Assembly (NCBI GenBank): GCA_009773635.1
Contig: WSYC01000006.1
Location: 49,688-113,687, forward strand
Length of the DNA: 64,000 nucleotides
Direction: 5' to 3'
Source of the DNA: Beijerinckiaceae bacterium
GTDB taxonomy: Bacteria; Pseudomonadota; Alphaproteobacteria; Rhizobiales; Beijerinckiaceae
Within the stretch, counting starts at the first letter, position 1; each line of letters opens with the position of its first letter. The position numbers and the translations under genes were made by a program. The notes beneath the pieces were generated by a model that saw only the letters and a program-made list of their open reading frames with translations, ran no database searches and was not told the DNA's origin. Shown here in pieces: positions 34,357 through 43,685 of the stretch.

Positions 34357-35265
34357 TCACGTCAACAGTGCAAGGAGCAGTGGCAGCGTCAGCATGGACA
34401 GCAGCGTCTGCCCGGTCGTGATCGCGGCCATCAGCGGCGCGTCGCCCCCCATTTTCCGGGCCAGCAGATACGAGGCGCTCGCCGTCGGCACACCGAGACA
34501 GACGATGGCGATCACCAGCCCATTGCCCGAGAGCCCCACAGCGTGCGCCAGCGCATAGCCGATCAACGGGGTGACAATGAGCCGCAGCAGGATGCCGAAG
34601 AGAAGCGCCGGGCTTGGGCGTTGCAGATCCCGGATGTTGAGCCCGGCCCCGACGAGCATCAAACCGGAGCCCAGCGCACAGTTGCCGACAATATCGAGCG
34701 CCATGCCGAGGGAGCGCGGAACCGGTGGTGCAAGAACGTTCAATGCCAGCCCGGCAAGCGTGCCGAGGATGAACGGATTGGTCGCCAGCCCACGCACCAG
34801 TGAACCCCCGCCGGTGCCGTGTTTCCTCAGAATGAGAACGGACAGCACATTGAGGAGCGGGATCAGCGCCGCAATTGCCACCGCGGCGAGCGTGACGCCA
34901 TCGTTCCCGAACAGGTTCGCGGACACCGCCAGCGCGATGAAGGCATTCCAGCGCAGCACCCCCTGGAAAATCGACGTGAAACCCGGCGGTGTCGTCCGAA
35001 AGAGCCGTTCGATCAGGGGACGAAAGGCGACCAGAAGCGCGCTCAGGATGGCGATGGTGCCGACCAGCGCGAAGGCCAGCTTGCCGAAGGGCACGGTTCC
35101 GAGCTTGGCATGGAGAAGGGTCTTCGCCACGAGAACCGGCACCAGAACATAGTAGGAAATGGTCTCGAAGCCTTGCCAGCTCGCCTCGTTGGGCAGAAGT
35201 GTCTGACGGAGCGCCCAGCCCAGCGCGATGACGAGAAAAACGGAAAGCAGGGAGTCGATGATCAC
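34357..35265 (-). CDS. AEC family transporter (auxin efflux carrier-like permease)
   Basis: A membrane protein of about 302 residues with ten hydrophobic segments. The first helix IIDSLLSVFLVIALGWALR and the segments NPFILGTLAGLALNVL and GSGLMLVGAGLNIRDL fit the AEC/Mem_trans family of malonate, malate or auxin-like permeases. Substrate unknown. The start is uncertain: GTG at 35265 (CAGG upstream) places the first helix at the N-terminus as in homologues; an ATG at 35325 would add 20 residues. Confidence 0.85.
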   Translation of the reverse strand: MIIDSLLSVFLVIALGWALRQTLLPNEASWQGFETISYYVLVPVLVAKTLLHAKLGTVPFGKLAFALVGTIAILSALLVAFRPLIERLFRTTPPGFTSIFQGVLRWNAFIALAVSANLFGNDGVTLAAVAIAALIPLLNVLSVLILRKHGTGGGSLVRGLATNPFILGTLAGLALNVLAPPVPRSLGMALDIVGNCALGSGLMLVGAGLNIRDLQRPSPALLFGILLRLIVTPLIGYALAHAVGLSGNGLVIAIVCLGVPTASASYLLARKMGGDAPLMAAITTGQTLLSMLTLPLLLALLT

Positions 35266-35538
35266 GCCGGGCACCTGACAGAAAGGAAGCACGACCCTAG
35301 CAAGGTCCGGCAGCACCTGTCGCATGAATTCGCGTGATCGGAGCGGCGCGGTGCATGAATGGATGCTGCCGACCCACACAGGGCATCATCATCTTTACGA
35401 TGACTGGAAACTATCTTGGCCGTTCAGCGTTGATTTATGTGAGTGCCTATACAACATTTGACGAATGTTTCGCAGGTGCGGCAACACCGCCCCGGAAATC
35501 GGCCAGAGTGTCTGGTCCGGCTCATGGAGGGCCTCGAT

Positions 35539-36138
35539 ATGAAAAAGCTTGATGGCAAGAAGGCCTGTGGATTGACGTTCGGGTTTGCGCTGGCGCTCGC
35601 TGCCTTGAGCCCGGCACCGGCGATGGCGAGCCCCTTCGGCGCTATCGCGGAAATCAATGGCCAGTCGGCCCTGCCGCTGGTCGATGTCCAGGCGCGCCGC
35701 GTGCGCCCTGCCGGTCGTCCCGTTGCTCGCAATCGCGGGCGCAATGGTGCCGCCGTCGCAGGCGCGTTGATCGGGGCTGCGATCATTGGCGGTGCGATCA
35801 TCGCGAATTCGAACCAGCGCCGCCGCGTTTATGTCGACGATGGCTATTACGATGGCGGCGATCCGTACTACGGCGCGCCGACAGGCTACGCCGTGCCGTC
35901 CCCCTATTATGGCGGGGGCTATTACCAGCAGCCGCAGCCGGTCTATCGCCAGCCGCGGTCGTATTACCAGCCGCACGTGCGACAGCCCTATTATGGCGGC
36001 CAGCAACCCGGCGCGATCATCGCGACCCCGGACAAGGAAACGCCCTATACCTACGCACCAAGTCCCAACTATCAGAAATATGATGGTTACTCTGGCAGGA
36101 GGGTCCGTGACCCTGCCGGCGGTGGTGTCATGCGCTGA
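35539..36138 (+). CDS. Exported Tyr/Gln/Gly-rich protein with glycine-zipper-like segment
   Basis: A 199-residue protein with a signal peptide (MKKLDGKKACGLTFGFALALAAL...AMA). After a basic region comes a small hydrophobic Ala/Gly/Ile segment (VAGALIGAAIIGGAIIANSNQ) followed by RRRVYVDDGYYDGGDPYYG and a Tyr/Pro/Gln-rich low-complexity tail. This layout recurs in small outer-envelope proteins of Hyphomicrobiales, function unknown. The inverted repeat AACATT-ttgac-AATGTT-like element at 35454-35470 lies upstream. Confidence 0.75.
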   Translation: MKKLDGKKACGLTFGFALALAALSPAPAMASPFGAIAEINGQSALPLVDVQARRVRPAGRPVARNRGRNGAAVAGALIGAAIIGGAIIANSNQRRRVYVDDGYYDGGDPYYGAPTGYAVPSPYYGGGYYQQPQPVYRQPRSYYQPHVRQPYYGGQQPGAIIATPDKETPYTYAPSPNYQKYDGYSGRRVRDPAGGGVMR

Positions 36139-36150
36139 TCTGGCGCGGGT

Positions 36151-36603
36151 TCAGGGGCGCTGATCCGTTGACGCCAATTGGCGGAACCTGTCCAGCACGC
36201 CCTGAAGAATGAACGCAGCGGCGGTGGCATCGATCACCGCCGCTCTTTTTTTGCGCGACAGATCAACCGAGATCAGCGCCCGCTCGGCGGCGACCGTTGA
36301 AAGCCGCTCGTCCCAGAACAGGATGGGGATCGGCCTGAGGGTCGCAATATTGCGGGCATAGGTGCGGGTCGACTGCACGCGCGGGCCGGCGGTGCCGTCC
36401 ATGTTGAGCGGCAGGCCCATCACCAGCGCCCCGACATCGAACTGATCGATCACAGCGAAGAGATCGACCGCATCCTCTCGGAATTTGCGCCGGGTGAGGG
36501 TTTTCAGTGGCGTCGCGATCGAGCATTCAACATCGGACAGCGCGAGGCCGACGGTTTTCTCACCAAGATCAAGGCCGAGCAGGCGCTGCCCGCGCCGGAT
36601 CAT
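36151..36603 (-). CDS. ruvX: Putative pre-16S rRNA nuclease / Holliday junction resolvase-like protein RuvX (YqgF)
   Basis: A 150-residue RNase H-fold nuclease. Motifs GLDLGEKTVGLALSD, VMGLPLNMDGTAGPR, FWDERLSTVAAERAL and VIDATAAAFILQGVLD are all present, with the acidic residues in the first, third and last. YqgF completes 16S rRNA 5' maturation in E. coli. It converges with the exported protein gene across 12 bases. Confidence 0.95.
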   Translation of the reverse strand: MIRRGQRLLGLDLGEKTVGLALSDVECSIATPLKTLTRRKFREDAVDLFAVIDQFDVGALVMGLPLNMDGTAGPRVQSTRTYARNIATLRPIPILFWDERLSTVAAERALISVDLSRKKRAAVIDATAAAFILQGVLDRFRQLASTDQRP

Positions 36604-36792
36604 GCCCGGCAGGTCTTCGACCCGAAGATCGGGGTTGCGGGTGGGCGACGGGGAGGGGATGTCGGACAGGGCGGTCTCCAGCTCAGGTTCCCTGCGTGCG
36701 ACTGTTTATGCTGCGCCGCAAAAAAAGTATTAGGTCATCTGCCTCTGGGCTAATAAACCCCTTTGATCGACAGTGATAGTCAGGAGAAGCAC

Positions 36793-37548
36793 ATGCAGAT
36801 TACCTGGTTCGGCCATTCGGCCTTTGCCCTCGAGAGCGCGGACCGCCGTGTGCTGGTCGATCCGTTCCTGACACACAACCCGGTGTTCGAAGCACAGGGC
36901 GTGGGCACCTTCGAGGAGAAGTTTGCCGCCGCCATCAAGGGCACAACGGACATCGTTATCACCCACGGGCATATGGACCATATCGGCGATACCTTGGCGA
37001 TTGCCCGCGAAACCGGTGCCACCGTGTTCTGCAACTGGGATCTCGGCCAGTGGCTTGGCGCGAAGTGGGAGGCCATGAACACCGGCAAGCCGCTCGCGAT
37101 CGAGACGATGAATGCCGGCGGCCGCGTCGAGCATAACGGCGTCTCGATCCGCCTTGTGCGCGCGGACCATTCCTCGGGCGTGTGGGAGAACGGCATTTTC
37201 CAGACGCTGGGCTCGGCGAATGGCGCCATTATTTCCGTTCCCGGCGCGCCGGTGATCTATCACATGGGCGATACCGATATTTTCGCCGGCATGGGCCTCA
37301 TCGAGGAATTGCACAAGCCCGATATCGTGATCGTGCCGATCGGCGATCGCTTCACGATGGGCCCCTCGACGGCGGCGCTCGCGGTGCGGCGGTTTTTCCC
37401 GCGCTCCAAGGCGGTGATCCCCTGCCATTTCGGCACCTTCGGAGCGCTCTCCGGCACGGTCGAGGAGTTCAAGCGCGAGCTGGGTCCGCTCGGCACGCAT
37501 CTGCTGGAGCCGCAAGTGCATGTGCCGGTGATGTTCTCGATCGGTTAG
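36793..37548 (+). CDS. UPF0173 metal-dependent hydrolase
   Basis: A 251-residue metallo-beta-lactamase-fold enzyme ([15 protein letters not shown]; metal motif [10 protein letters not shown]; later [13 protein letters not shown] and [11 protein letters not shown]). Family UPF0173 is widespread, substrate unknown. AGGAGA precedes the ATG by 8 bases. gatC follows after 98 bases on the same strand. Confidence 0.93.
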   Translation: MQITWFGHSAFALESADRRVLVDPFLTHNPVFEAQGVGTFEEKFAAAIKGTTDIVITHGHMDHIGDTLAIARETGATVFCNWDLGQWLGAKWEAMNTGKPLAIETMNAGGRVEHNGVSIRLVRADHSSGVWENGIFQTLGSANGAIISVPGAPVIYHMGDTDIFAGMGLIEELHKPDIVIVPIGDRFTMGPSTAALAVRRFFPRSKAVIPCHFGTFGALSGTVEEFKRELGPLGTHLLEPQVHVPVMFSIG

Positions 37549-37646
37549 GGCATAAAAAACCGGGCGTTGCCGCCGATGTCAGGTTTGCTCTTAGGCCTCG
37601 CGTTCTGTTAAGAGCGCGGGAGCCTTGCCGTTTGGAGATTCACGCC

Positions 37647-37934
37647 ATGTCCGTTGATGCCGCCACTGTCCGCCGGATTGCCCGGTTGTCCCGGATCGCG
37701 CTGCCGGAGGCCGATGTTGCGGGGATGCAGGGCGAGATCAACGCCATTCTCGGCTTTGTCGAGCAACTCGGCGAGGTGAATGTCGATGGCGTCGAGCCGA
37801 TGACCTCGGTGACACCGATGGCGCTGAAAATGCGCGAGGATATCGTGACGGACGGCGAGAAGGCCGGCCTTGTCACCGCCAATGCCCCGCAAAGCGAAGA
37901 CAATTATTTCCTGGTGCCGAAGGTGGTCGAATGA
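37647..37934 (+). CDS. gatC: Aspartyl/glutamyl-tRNA(Asn/Gln) amidotransferase subunit C
   Basis: A 95-residue subunit ([49 protein letters not shown]) of the GatCAB transamidosome, which converts Glu-tRNA(Gln) or Asp-tRNA(Asn) to the amide. The fold stabilises GatA. gatA follows after a 91-base gap holding a palindromic repeat; gatB is not in the window. Confidence 0.95.
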   Translation: MSVDAATVRRIARLSRIALPEADVAGMQGEINAILGFVEQLGEVNVDGVEPMTSVTPMALKMREDIVTDGEKAGLVTANAPQSEDNYFLVPKVVE

Positions 37935-37945
37935 ACGCTTGAGCG

Positions 37946-37996
37946 ATCGTTCGACCATCCCGGAAGGCGCGAAGCGGCTGTCCGGGATCCATCAAG
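37946..37996. repeat. Palindromic intergenic repeat between gatC and gatA
   Basis: ATCCCGGA (37957-37964) and TCCGGGAT (37981-37988) form an 8-bp stem around a loop containing GCGCGAAGCGGC. This is the hairpin type commonly scattered between genes in Hyphomicrobiales. It could lower or stabilise expression across the gatC-gatA junction. Confidence 0.6.
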
Positions 37997-38025
37997 TTTC
38001 ATGAAAACGATACCCGAGCATTCGC

Positions 38026-39540
38026 ATGACCGACCTGACCTCGCTGACCCTGACTGAAGCCCGCAAGGGGCTTGTCGACAAGACCTTCACGTCGGTGGAC
38101 CTGACCAAGGCTCATCTTGCCGCCATGGAAGCCGCGCGGCCGCTGAACGCCTATGTGCTGGAAACGCCGGAAAAGGCGCTCGCCATGGCCGCCGCCTCCG
38201 ATGCGCGCCGCACCAAGGGCGAGGCCGGGCGGCTTGAAGGCATTCCGCTCGGGATCAAGGACCTCTTCGCCACCGAAGGCACGCGCACGACTGCTTCTTC
38301 CAATATTCTCGGCAATTTCATTCCGAAATACGAATCGACGGTCACGAGCCAGCTCTGGCGCGATGGCGCGGTGATGCTCGGCAAGCTCAACAACGACGAG
38401 TTTGCGATGGGGTCCTCCAACGAAACCAGCGCCTTCGGGCCGGTGGTGAACCCGCATCTGCCCGCGAACTGGGATGAGGGCAAGGCCAGGGCTGCGCTCG
38501 GCGGCGACAAGAAGGGCCTGTTGGTGCCCGGAGGCTCCTCGGGCGGCTCGTCCGCTGCCGTTGCCGCCAATCTCTGCCTTGGCGCGACCGCGACCGACAC
38601 CGGCGGCTCGATCCGCCAGCCGGCGGCCTTCACCGGCACGGTCGGCATCAAGCCGACCTACGGGCGTTGCTCGCGCTGGGGGATTGTCGCGTTTGCCTCC
38701 TCGCTCGATCAGGCCGGGCCGATCGCCAAGACGGTGAGGGATTGCGCCGCACTGATGACCTCGATGGCCGGGCATGACGCGAAGGATTCCACCTCGGTCG
38801 ATATCGCGGTGCCGGATTTCGAGGCTGCCGTGGGCAAATCCGTCGCCGGCAAGACGATCGGCATCCCGCGCGAATACCGCGTCGAGGGCATGCCGGCGGA
38901 AATCGAGGCGCTGTGGAAAAAGGGCGCGGAGATGCTGCGCGCGGCGGGCGCGAAGGTTGTCGATATCTCGCTGCCACACACGAAATACGCGCTGCCGGCG
39001 TATTATATCGTCGCGCCGGCGGAAGCTTCCTCCAACCTCGCGCGCTACGACGGCGTGCGTTACGGTGTGCGCGTGCCGGGCAAGGATATCGCCGATCTCT
39101 ATGAGAAAACCCGCGCCGCCGGCTTCGGCCGTGAGGTCAAGCGCCGCATCATGATCGGCACCTACGTGCTTTCGGCGGGCTATTACGACGCCTATTACCT
39201 GCGCGCGCAGAAAATCCGCACGCTGATCAAGCGCGACTTCGAACTCGCTTACGCTGCTGGCGTCGATGCCATCCTGACGCCGGCCACGCCCTCTGCCGCC
39301 TTCGGCATCGCCGAAATGGCGGATGCGGACCCGGTGCAGATGTATCTGAATGACGTTTTCACCGTCACGGTCAACATGGCGGGCCTGCCGGGCCTCGCGC
39401 TGCCGGGCGGCACCGATGAGCGCGGCCTGCCACTCGGGCTTCAGCTCATCGGCCGCCCGTTCGACGAGGAGACGCTGTTCTCGCTTGGCAGCGTGATCGA
39501 GGATCAGGTCGGGCGGATTACGGCCAAGCGCTGGTGGTGA
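38026..39540 (+). CDS. gatA: Aspartyl/glutamyl-tRNA(Asn/Gln) amidotransferase subunit A
   Basis: A 504-residue amidase-signature enzyme that frees ammonia from glutamine for GatB. The Ser-cisSer-Lys triad is visible: Lys in [10 protein letters not shown], cis-Ser and region [13 protein letters not shown], nucleophilic Ser in [12 protein letters not shown]-terminal segment [26 protein letters not shown] is typical. No frame disruption. Confidence 0.97.
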   Translation: MTDLTSLTLTEARKGLVDKTFTSVDLTKAHLAAMEAARPLNAYVLETPEKALAMAAASDARRTKGEAGRLEGIPLGIKDLFATEGTRTTASSNILGNFIPKYESTVTSQLWRDGAVMLGKLNNDEFAMGSSNETSAFGPVVNPHLPANWDEGKARAALGGDKKGLLVPGGSSGGSSAAVAANLCLGATATDTGGSIRQPAAFTGTVGIKPTYGRCSRWGIVAFASSLDQAGPIAKTVRDCAALMTSMAGHDAKDSTSVDIAVPDFEAAVGKSVAGKTIGIPREYRVEGMPAEIEALWKKGAEMLRAAGAKVVDISLPHTKYALPAYYIVAPAEASSNLARYDGVRYGVRVPGKDIADLYEKTRAAGFGREVKRRIMIGTYVLSAGYYDAYYLRAQKIRTLIKRDFELAYAAGVDAILTPATPSAAFGIAEMADADPVQMYLNDVFTVTVNMAGLPGLALPGGTDERGLPLGLQLIGRPFDEETLFSLGSVIEDQVGRITAKRWW

Positions 39541-39550
39541 GGCCTCACCG

Positions 39551-39591
39551 CCTTGGACTTGCAGGGGCACAGTGTGCCTTGGACTTGCAGG
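39551..39591. repeat. Short tandem repeat (CCTTGGACTTGCAGG twice, period 26)
   Basis: The 15-base word occurs at 39551-39565 and 39577-39591, between the gatA stop and the end of the broken inhibitor gene. Confidence 0.7.
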
Positions 39592-39592
39592 A

Positions 39593-40064
39593 TCACCGGT
39601 AAAGCGTGATCGTGGTGCTCAGAAAGCCCCATTTTGCTGAACCGTCGAAGCGGTGCTGACCGGCGCGATTGAGAACCAGCGCCTCCTCGCTGCCCTTGTA
39701 GAGCGCCAGCCGTCCGTCCGCATAGCGCCAGGTTGTCACTCCCGCGAGTATGGAGCCCGCATTGCAGGCGGAAGCGGCGTTGCCTTGCGTTGAGGTTGCA
39801 TCGCCGTAAAGCGCGATGGTGCAACCAGTCCCGGTTGATGAGGAGCGGGAGGTCCATGTTCCGGGTCGTCTGGATGGAGCGGCCATCGGCGCTGACGTTC
39901 GTTTTCTCGCTGACGGTGGTGTGCTGGATCGGTGCCGGTGCCGTGGCACGGTTCGTGGCCGGAAGCGGCGGCGCGACGAGGGCGGTGCTCAGTGGCTCGC
40001 GCTCGGTGCAGGCGGCAAGCGCGGCTGCGGATATCGCGGTGGCGATAAAGATTCTGATTTTCAT
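39593..40064 (-). pseudogene. AprI/Inh-type protease-inhibitor lipoprotein gene with a frameshift
   Basis: The first frame (from 40064) encodes a lipoprotein signal (MKIRIFIATAISAAALAAC, lipobox LAAC) and a linker to NMDLPLLINRDW. Near 39833 the frame must shift by one base to continue as CTIALYGDATSTQGNAASACNAG... VTTWRYADGRLALYKGSE...FDGSAKWGF, ending ITLYR. The combined sequence, with its Cys pair, W, and G-x-L-x-L pattern, resembles the AprI/Inh (Omp19-like) family of metalloprotease inhibitors. One surplus T in the minus-strand TGGTTGCACC would explain the break. Pseudogene or sequencing error cannot be told apart. Confidence 0.65.
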
Positions 40065-40262
40065 GTTTTTCGATCCCCCGATGTCGAAATCCCATATCTC
40101 CGGCTTTTCGCCGTGTTGGAATTTACATGCATTTTCGAGGTTATCGGCCAAGGATGCCTGTGTCTACAGCATCTTGCACACGATGCATTGTGCGCTTTGC
40201 CAATACTCCCTGCCTTCACGCGAGCGATTGACAGCGTTTCAAACAGGGGGGCGCGAGCCTAG

Positions 40263-40289
40263 AAAAGGCCCGGTTTCCCGGGCCTTTTT
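40263..40289 (-). terminator. Bidirectional terminator downstream of rne
   Basis: AAAAGGCCCGG and CCGGGCCTTTTT form a stem of about 11 bp with a 3-base loop, T-rich on both strands. It begins 12 bases after the rne stop. Confidence 0.88.
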
Positions 40290-40300
40290 CATGTCTCGTG

Positions 40301-43120
40301 TCACTCGCCCGTCAGGGCCTGTTTGGCTTTCGCCCACCAGCCCGAGCGCTTGGGGCGGCTGGGGTCTTCGACTTCAGGCTCGACAACGACAGGCGCGGGC
40401 TTGGGCGCAGCGACCGGCGGGGCCGCCTTCACTTCCGGAGCGGGTGCTTTCGCTTCCGGCGCGGAGGCTCCGGCGATTGCCTCGGCTTCGACAACGGGAG
40501 CCGCCGCAACCTTCTTTGCGCGGCTGCGCGGAGCCTTCGCCGGTTTTTCAGCGGGTTCAGCCGCGACAACGGCAACGGCAGCAGGGGCCTCCTCGACGGT
40601 TTCGGCATCAGCCTTCTTGGCACGGCTGCGGCGCGGCTTTTTGGCCGGGGTGTCAGCTGCGTCGGCGGCAGGCGCTTCCGCAACGGCCGGCTCGGTGCTG
40701 GCATCGGCCATCACGGTGGTGGAGTCGGCGTCCTCGGCCTGAGTGTCCTCCCGCTCGCCCTCGGTGCGCTCCTCGCCCGGGCGACCATCACGGTCGCGCC
40801 GGTTGCGGCGACCACCACGGCGGCGGCGGCGGCGTTTGCGCTCGGCATCGCCGGGCTGGCCTTCACGCGGTTCCCCGTTCTCGTCGCCCTCGGCGTCGTC
40901 ATCGCCATCTGAGGCGGACTCGGCATCGGTTTCCGTGCCATTGCCTTCGGCGCGCGGCGCGCCCGGCTCGCGAGCACCGTCCCGGTCACGACCACCGCGA
41001 CGACGGCGGCGGCGGCGCTTCTTGCGCTCCTCGCTGCCCTCGGCGGTGCTTTCGGCCGAAGTCTCGGCCTCGTCATCCTCGGCCGTTTCCTCGACCTCCT
41101 CGTCCATCTCGATGTCTTCGGGGTGGACAGCGCGCGAAACCGGCCCGTTGCGCGGCGGCGCAATTCTTTCGCCAGCATGGCGCTCGCTGGCCGGGGCGGC
41201 TTCACCCTCCACAGCCTGCGCGATCATGCGCGGCTGGACAGGTTCGCCCCGCTCGACGACGAAATGCTGGCCGGGCGCAAGGGTCGCTTCTGCGATCACC
41301 GTCACGGTGACACCAAAGCGGGCTTCGAGCGCCGTGAGGCTCTCGCGCTTCTGGTTGAGGATGTAGAAGGCTGTCTCCAGCCGGGTGCGCAGCGTGATGT
41401 CATGCGTTGCGGAGCGCAGGAGCTGGTCTTCCAGCGCGCGCAGCACATGGAGCGCGAGGCTCGGCGTCGAGCGCAAGAGGCCCGTGCCGGCGCAATGCGG
41501 GCAGGGGACGGAGGAACTCTCCAGCACACCGGTGCGGATACGCTGGCGCGACATTTCCAAGAGGCCGAAATGCGAGATGCGGCCCACCTGGATACGGGCG
41601 CGATCGTTTTTCAGGCACTCGTTGACCTTGCGCTCGACCGCCTTGTTGTTGCGGTTCTCCTCCATGTCGATGAAGTCGATCACGACAAGGCCGGCAAGAT
41701 CGCGCAGGCGGAGCTGGCGGGCCACCTCTTCGGCGGCCTCCAGGTTGGTCTTCAGCGCAGTGTCCTCGATGTTGTGCTCACGGGTCGAGCGACCCGAGTT
41801 CACGTCGATCGCGACCAGCGCCTCGGTCTGGTTCATGACGATGTAGCCGCCGGATTTCAGCGTCACGATGTTCGAGAACATCGCGTCAAGCTGGCTCTCG
41901 ACGCCGAAGCGCGAGAAGATCGGCGTCGCGTCGCGGTAGGGCTGCACGGCCTTCGCATGGCTCGGCATGAGCATGCGCATGAAGTCTTTCGCCTCGCGAT
42001 AGCCTTCCTCGCCGGCGACCTGGATTTCCTCGATATCCTTGGAATAAAGGTCGCGGATCGCACGCTTGATCAGCGAGCCTTCCTCGTAGACGAGTGCGGG
42101 GGCGGTGGATTCCAGCGTCAGCGAACGGACGCTCTCCCACAGGCGCATCAGGTATTCGAAGTCGCGCTTGATCTCGACCTTGGTGCGCGAGGCTCCGGCG
42201 GTGCGCAGGATGACGCCCATGCCATCCGGCACCTCGAGTTCCGAGGCCATCGATTTCAGGCGCTTGCGATCCACCGTATTGGTGATCTTGCGGGAAATCC
42301 CGCCGCCTCGTGCTGTGTTCGGCATCAGCACCGAATAGCGGCCGGCGAGGCTGAGATAGGTCGTCAGCGCCGCGCCCTTGGTGCCGCGCTCTTCCTTGAC
42401 CACCTGCACCAAGAGGATCTGCCGGCGCTTGATGACTTCCTGGATCTTGTACTGCTTGCGCGAGCGATGCTGCGAGCGCATCGGCACTTCTTCCATGGCA
42501 TCGCCGCCGCCGCCGACCTCGTTGACGGCATCGCCGCCGTTCTGGCCGTCTTCCTGGCCGTTCTCGTCCTTGGCGGGCTCGATCTGTTCAACGGTGCTCG
42601 AGACATCCTCGGACGAGGCATCTTCTTCAGCCGCAGTTTCGACGATCTCACGTGCTTCGGCCTGCAGCGCCTCGTCATCGGGCGTGCCCGAATCATCCGT
42701 CACGGGTTGGGAGGCGACCTGATCGCCCCGGCCGCCGCGCGTGCGCTTCGGCTTGGCGGAACGGGACGAGCCCCCCGAACGGGATGAGCGCGACCGGCGG
42801 CCATCCTCGTCCTCGGCATCCTCGTCACGCGCGGCTTCGGCCTCTTCAGCCAGCAGCGCCATGCGATCCGCTGTCGGGATCTGGTAGTAATCCGGGTGGA
42901 TTTCGCTGAAGGCAAGGAACCCGTGGCGGTTGCCGCCGAAATCGACGAAGGCCGCCTGAAGCGACGGTTCGACGCGGGTTACTTTCGCCAGATAGATATT
43001 GCCGCGAAGGGGGCGCCGGTTGGCGGATTCGAAATCGAACTCCTCAACCCGGTTGCCGCGTATCACCACGACCCGGGTCTCTTCCGGGTGCGCGGCGTCG
43101 ATAAGCATCTTTGTTGTCAT
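40301..43120 (-). CDS. rne: Ribonuclease E
   Basis: A 939-residue endonuclease, the core of RNA decay and rRNA processing. Starts MTTKMLIDAAHPEETRVVVI. The S1 domain is split by an acidic, low-complexity insert (about residues 80-205) between FSEIHPDYYQIP and SRKQYKIQEVIKRRQILLVQVVKEE, as is usual in alphaproteobacteria. Catalytic DNase I-like part has VAIDVNSGRSTREHNIE and VVIDFIDMEE; the Zn-link is CPHCAGTG. The C-terminal third is Arg-rich (RRRRRRGG-type) and Ala/Pro/Lys-rich, a scaffold for degradosome partners and RNA. Confidence 0.96.
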   Translation of the reverse strand: MTTKMLIDAAHPEETRVVVIRGNRVEEFDFESANRRPLRGNIYLAKVTRVEPSLQAAFVDFGGNRHGFLAFSEIHPDYYQIPTADRMALLAEEAEAARDEDAEDEDGRRSRSSRSGGSSRSAKPKRTRGGRGDQVASQPVTDDSGTPDDEALQAEAREIVETAAEEDASSEDVSSTVEQIEPAKDENGQEDGQNGGDAVNEVGGGGDAMEEVPMRSQHRSRKQYKIQEVIKRRQILLVQVVKEERGTKGAALTTYLSLAGRYSVLMPNTARGGGISRKITNTVDRKRLKSMASELEVPDGMGVILRTAGASRTKVEIKRDFEYLMRLWESVRSLTLESTAPALVYEEGSLIKRAIRDLYSKDIEEIQVAGEEGYREAKDFMRMLMPSHAKAVQPYRDATPIFSRFGVESQLDAMFSNIVTLKSGGYIVMNQTEALVAIDVNSGRSTREHNIEDTALKTNLEAAEEVARQLRLRDLAGLVVIDFIDMEENRNNKAVERKVNECLKNDRARIQVGRISHFGLLEMSRQRIRTGVLESSSVPCPHCAGTGLLRSTPSLALHVLRALEDQLLRSATHDITLRTRLETAFYILNQKRESLTALEARFGVTVTVIAEATLAPGQHFVVERGEPVQPRMIAQAVEGEAAPASERHAGERIAPPRNGPVSRAVHPEDIEMDEEVEETAEDDEAETSAESTAEGSEERKKRRRRRRRGGRDRDGAREPGAPRAEGNGTETDAESASDGDDDAEGDENGEPREGQPGDAERKRRRRRRGGRRNRRDRDGRPGEERTEGEREDTQAEDADSTTVMADASTEPAVAEAPAADAADTPAKKPRRSRAKKADAETVEEAPAAVAVVAAEPAEKPAKAPRSRAKKVAAAPVVEAEAIAGASAPEAKAPAPEVKAAPPVAAPKPAPVVVEPEVEDPSRPKRSGWWAKAKQALTGE

Positions 43121-43685
43121 TGCAATCTCTTGATGGGGGGCGGGCTGTTCCCTTCGCCCCGGACGCGACAACCGCGCGCCAAAGGACGGCCCGGCCCACC
43201 ATGATGCCGGTAAACGACATCAGCGAGCGACGGACGGAACAGCGATAACTCTGGAAAGGAGGCAGGACCGTCAGCCGACAGGCGGCAGTCCGGTCCGGCC
43301 AAGCGGAAAACGGCGACATCGAACGGAGGGGGCGGTTTGCGGCAGCGCCAATGTCGGGCGTGCGGTCCCCGAAGCCGGTGAAGGCCTGGGAGAAAGACGT
43401 CACGTCCGACATCATCGTTGCTGGCATCAAGGCCATCCTCGCTCGAAAAGACACGCAAGATGCGCGTCACGGGGACTCCGGCTCGGAGAAGCGAAATTGC
43501 CACGAAGGAAAGGACCTTGCTGGCAAAGGCTCCCGGCGGAGTTTCCCGCATCCTGATACCGGGGCTGCGGAACCTGCGCTCTCCTTCGAGGAGGGATCGG
43601 TCCAACGAAAACTTGCCCCGGCGCAGAATGCACCGTAGACCCCGTTTAAGGTTGAGGGTCAGCTTTTGCAAGCGGAACAACGGCT
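43121..43685. promoter_or_regulatory. Long divergent intergenic region between rne and the amidase gene
   Basis: About 565 bases with no convincing ORF. It must hold the promoters of both genes and probably a long 5' leader for rne, since rne autoregulates through a long leader in E. coli. I cannot point to a specific conserved structure here; the leader interpretation is inference. Confidence 0.4.
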
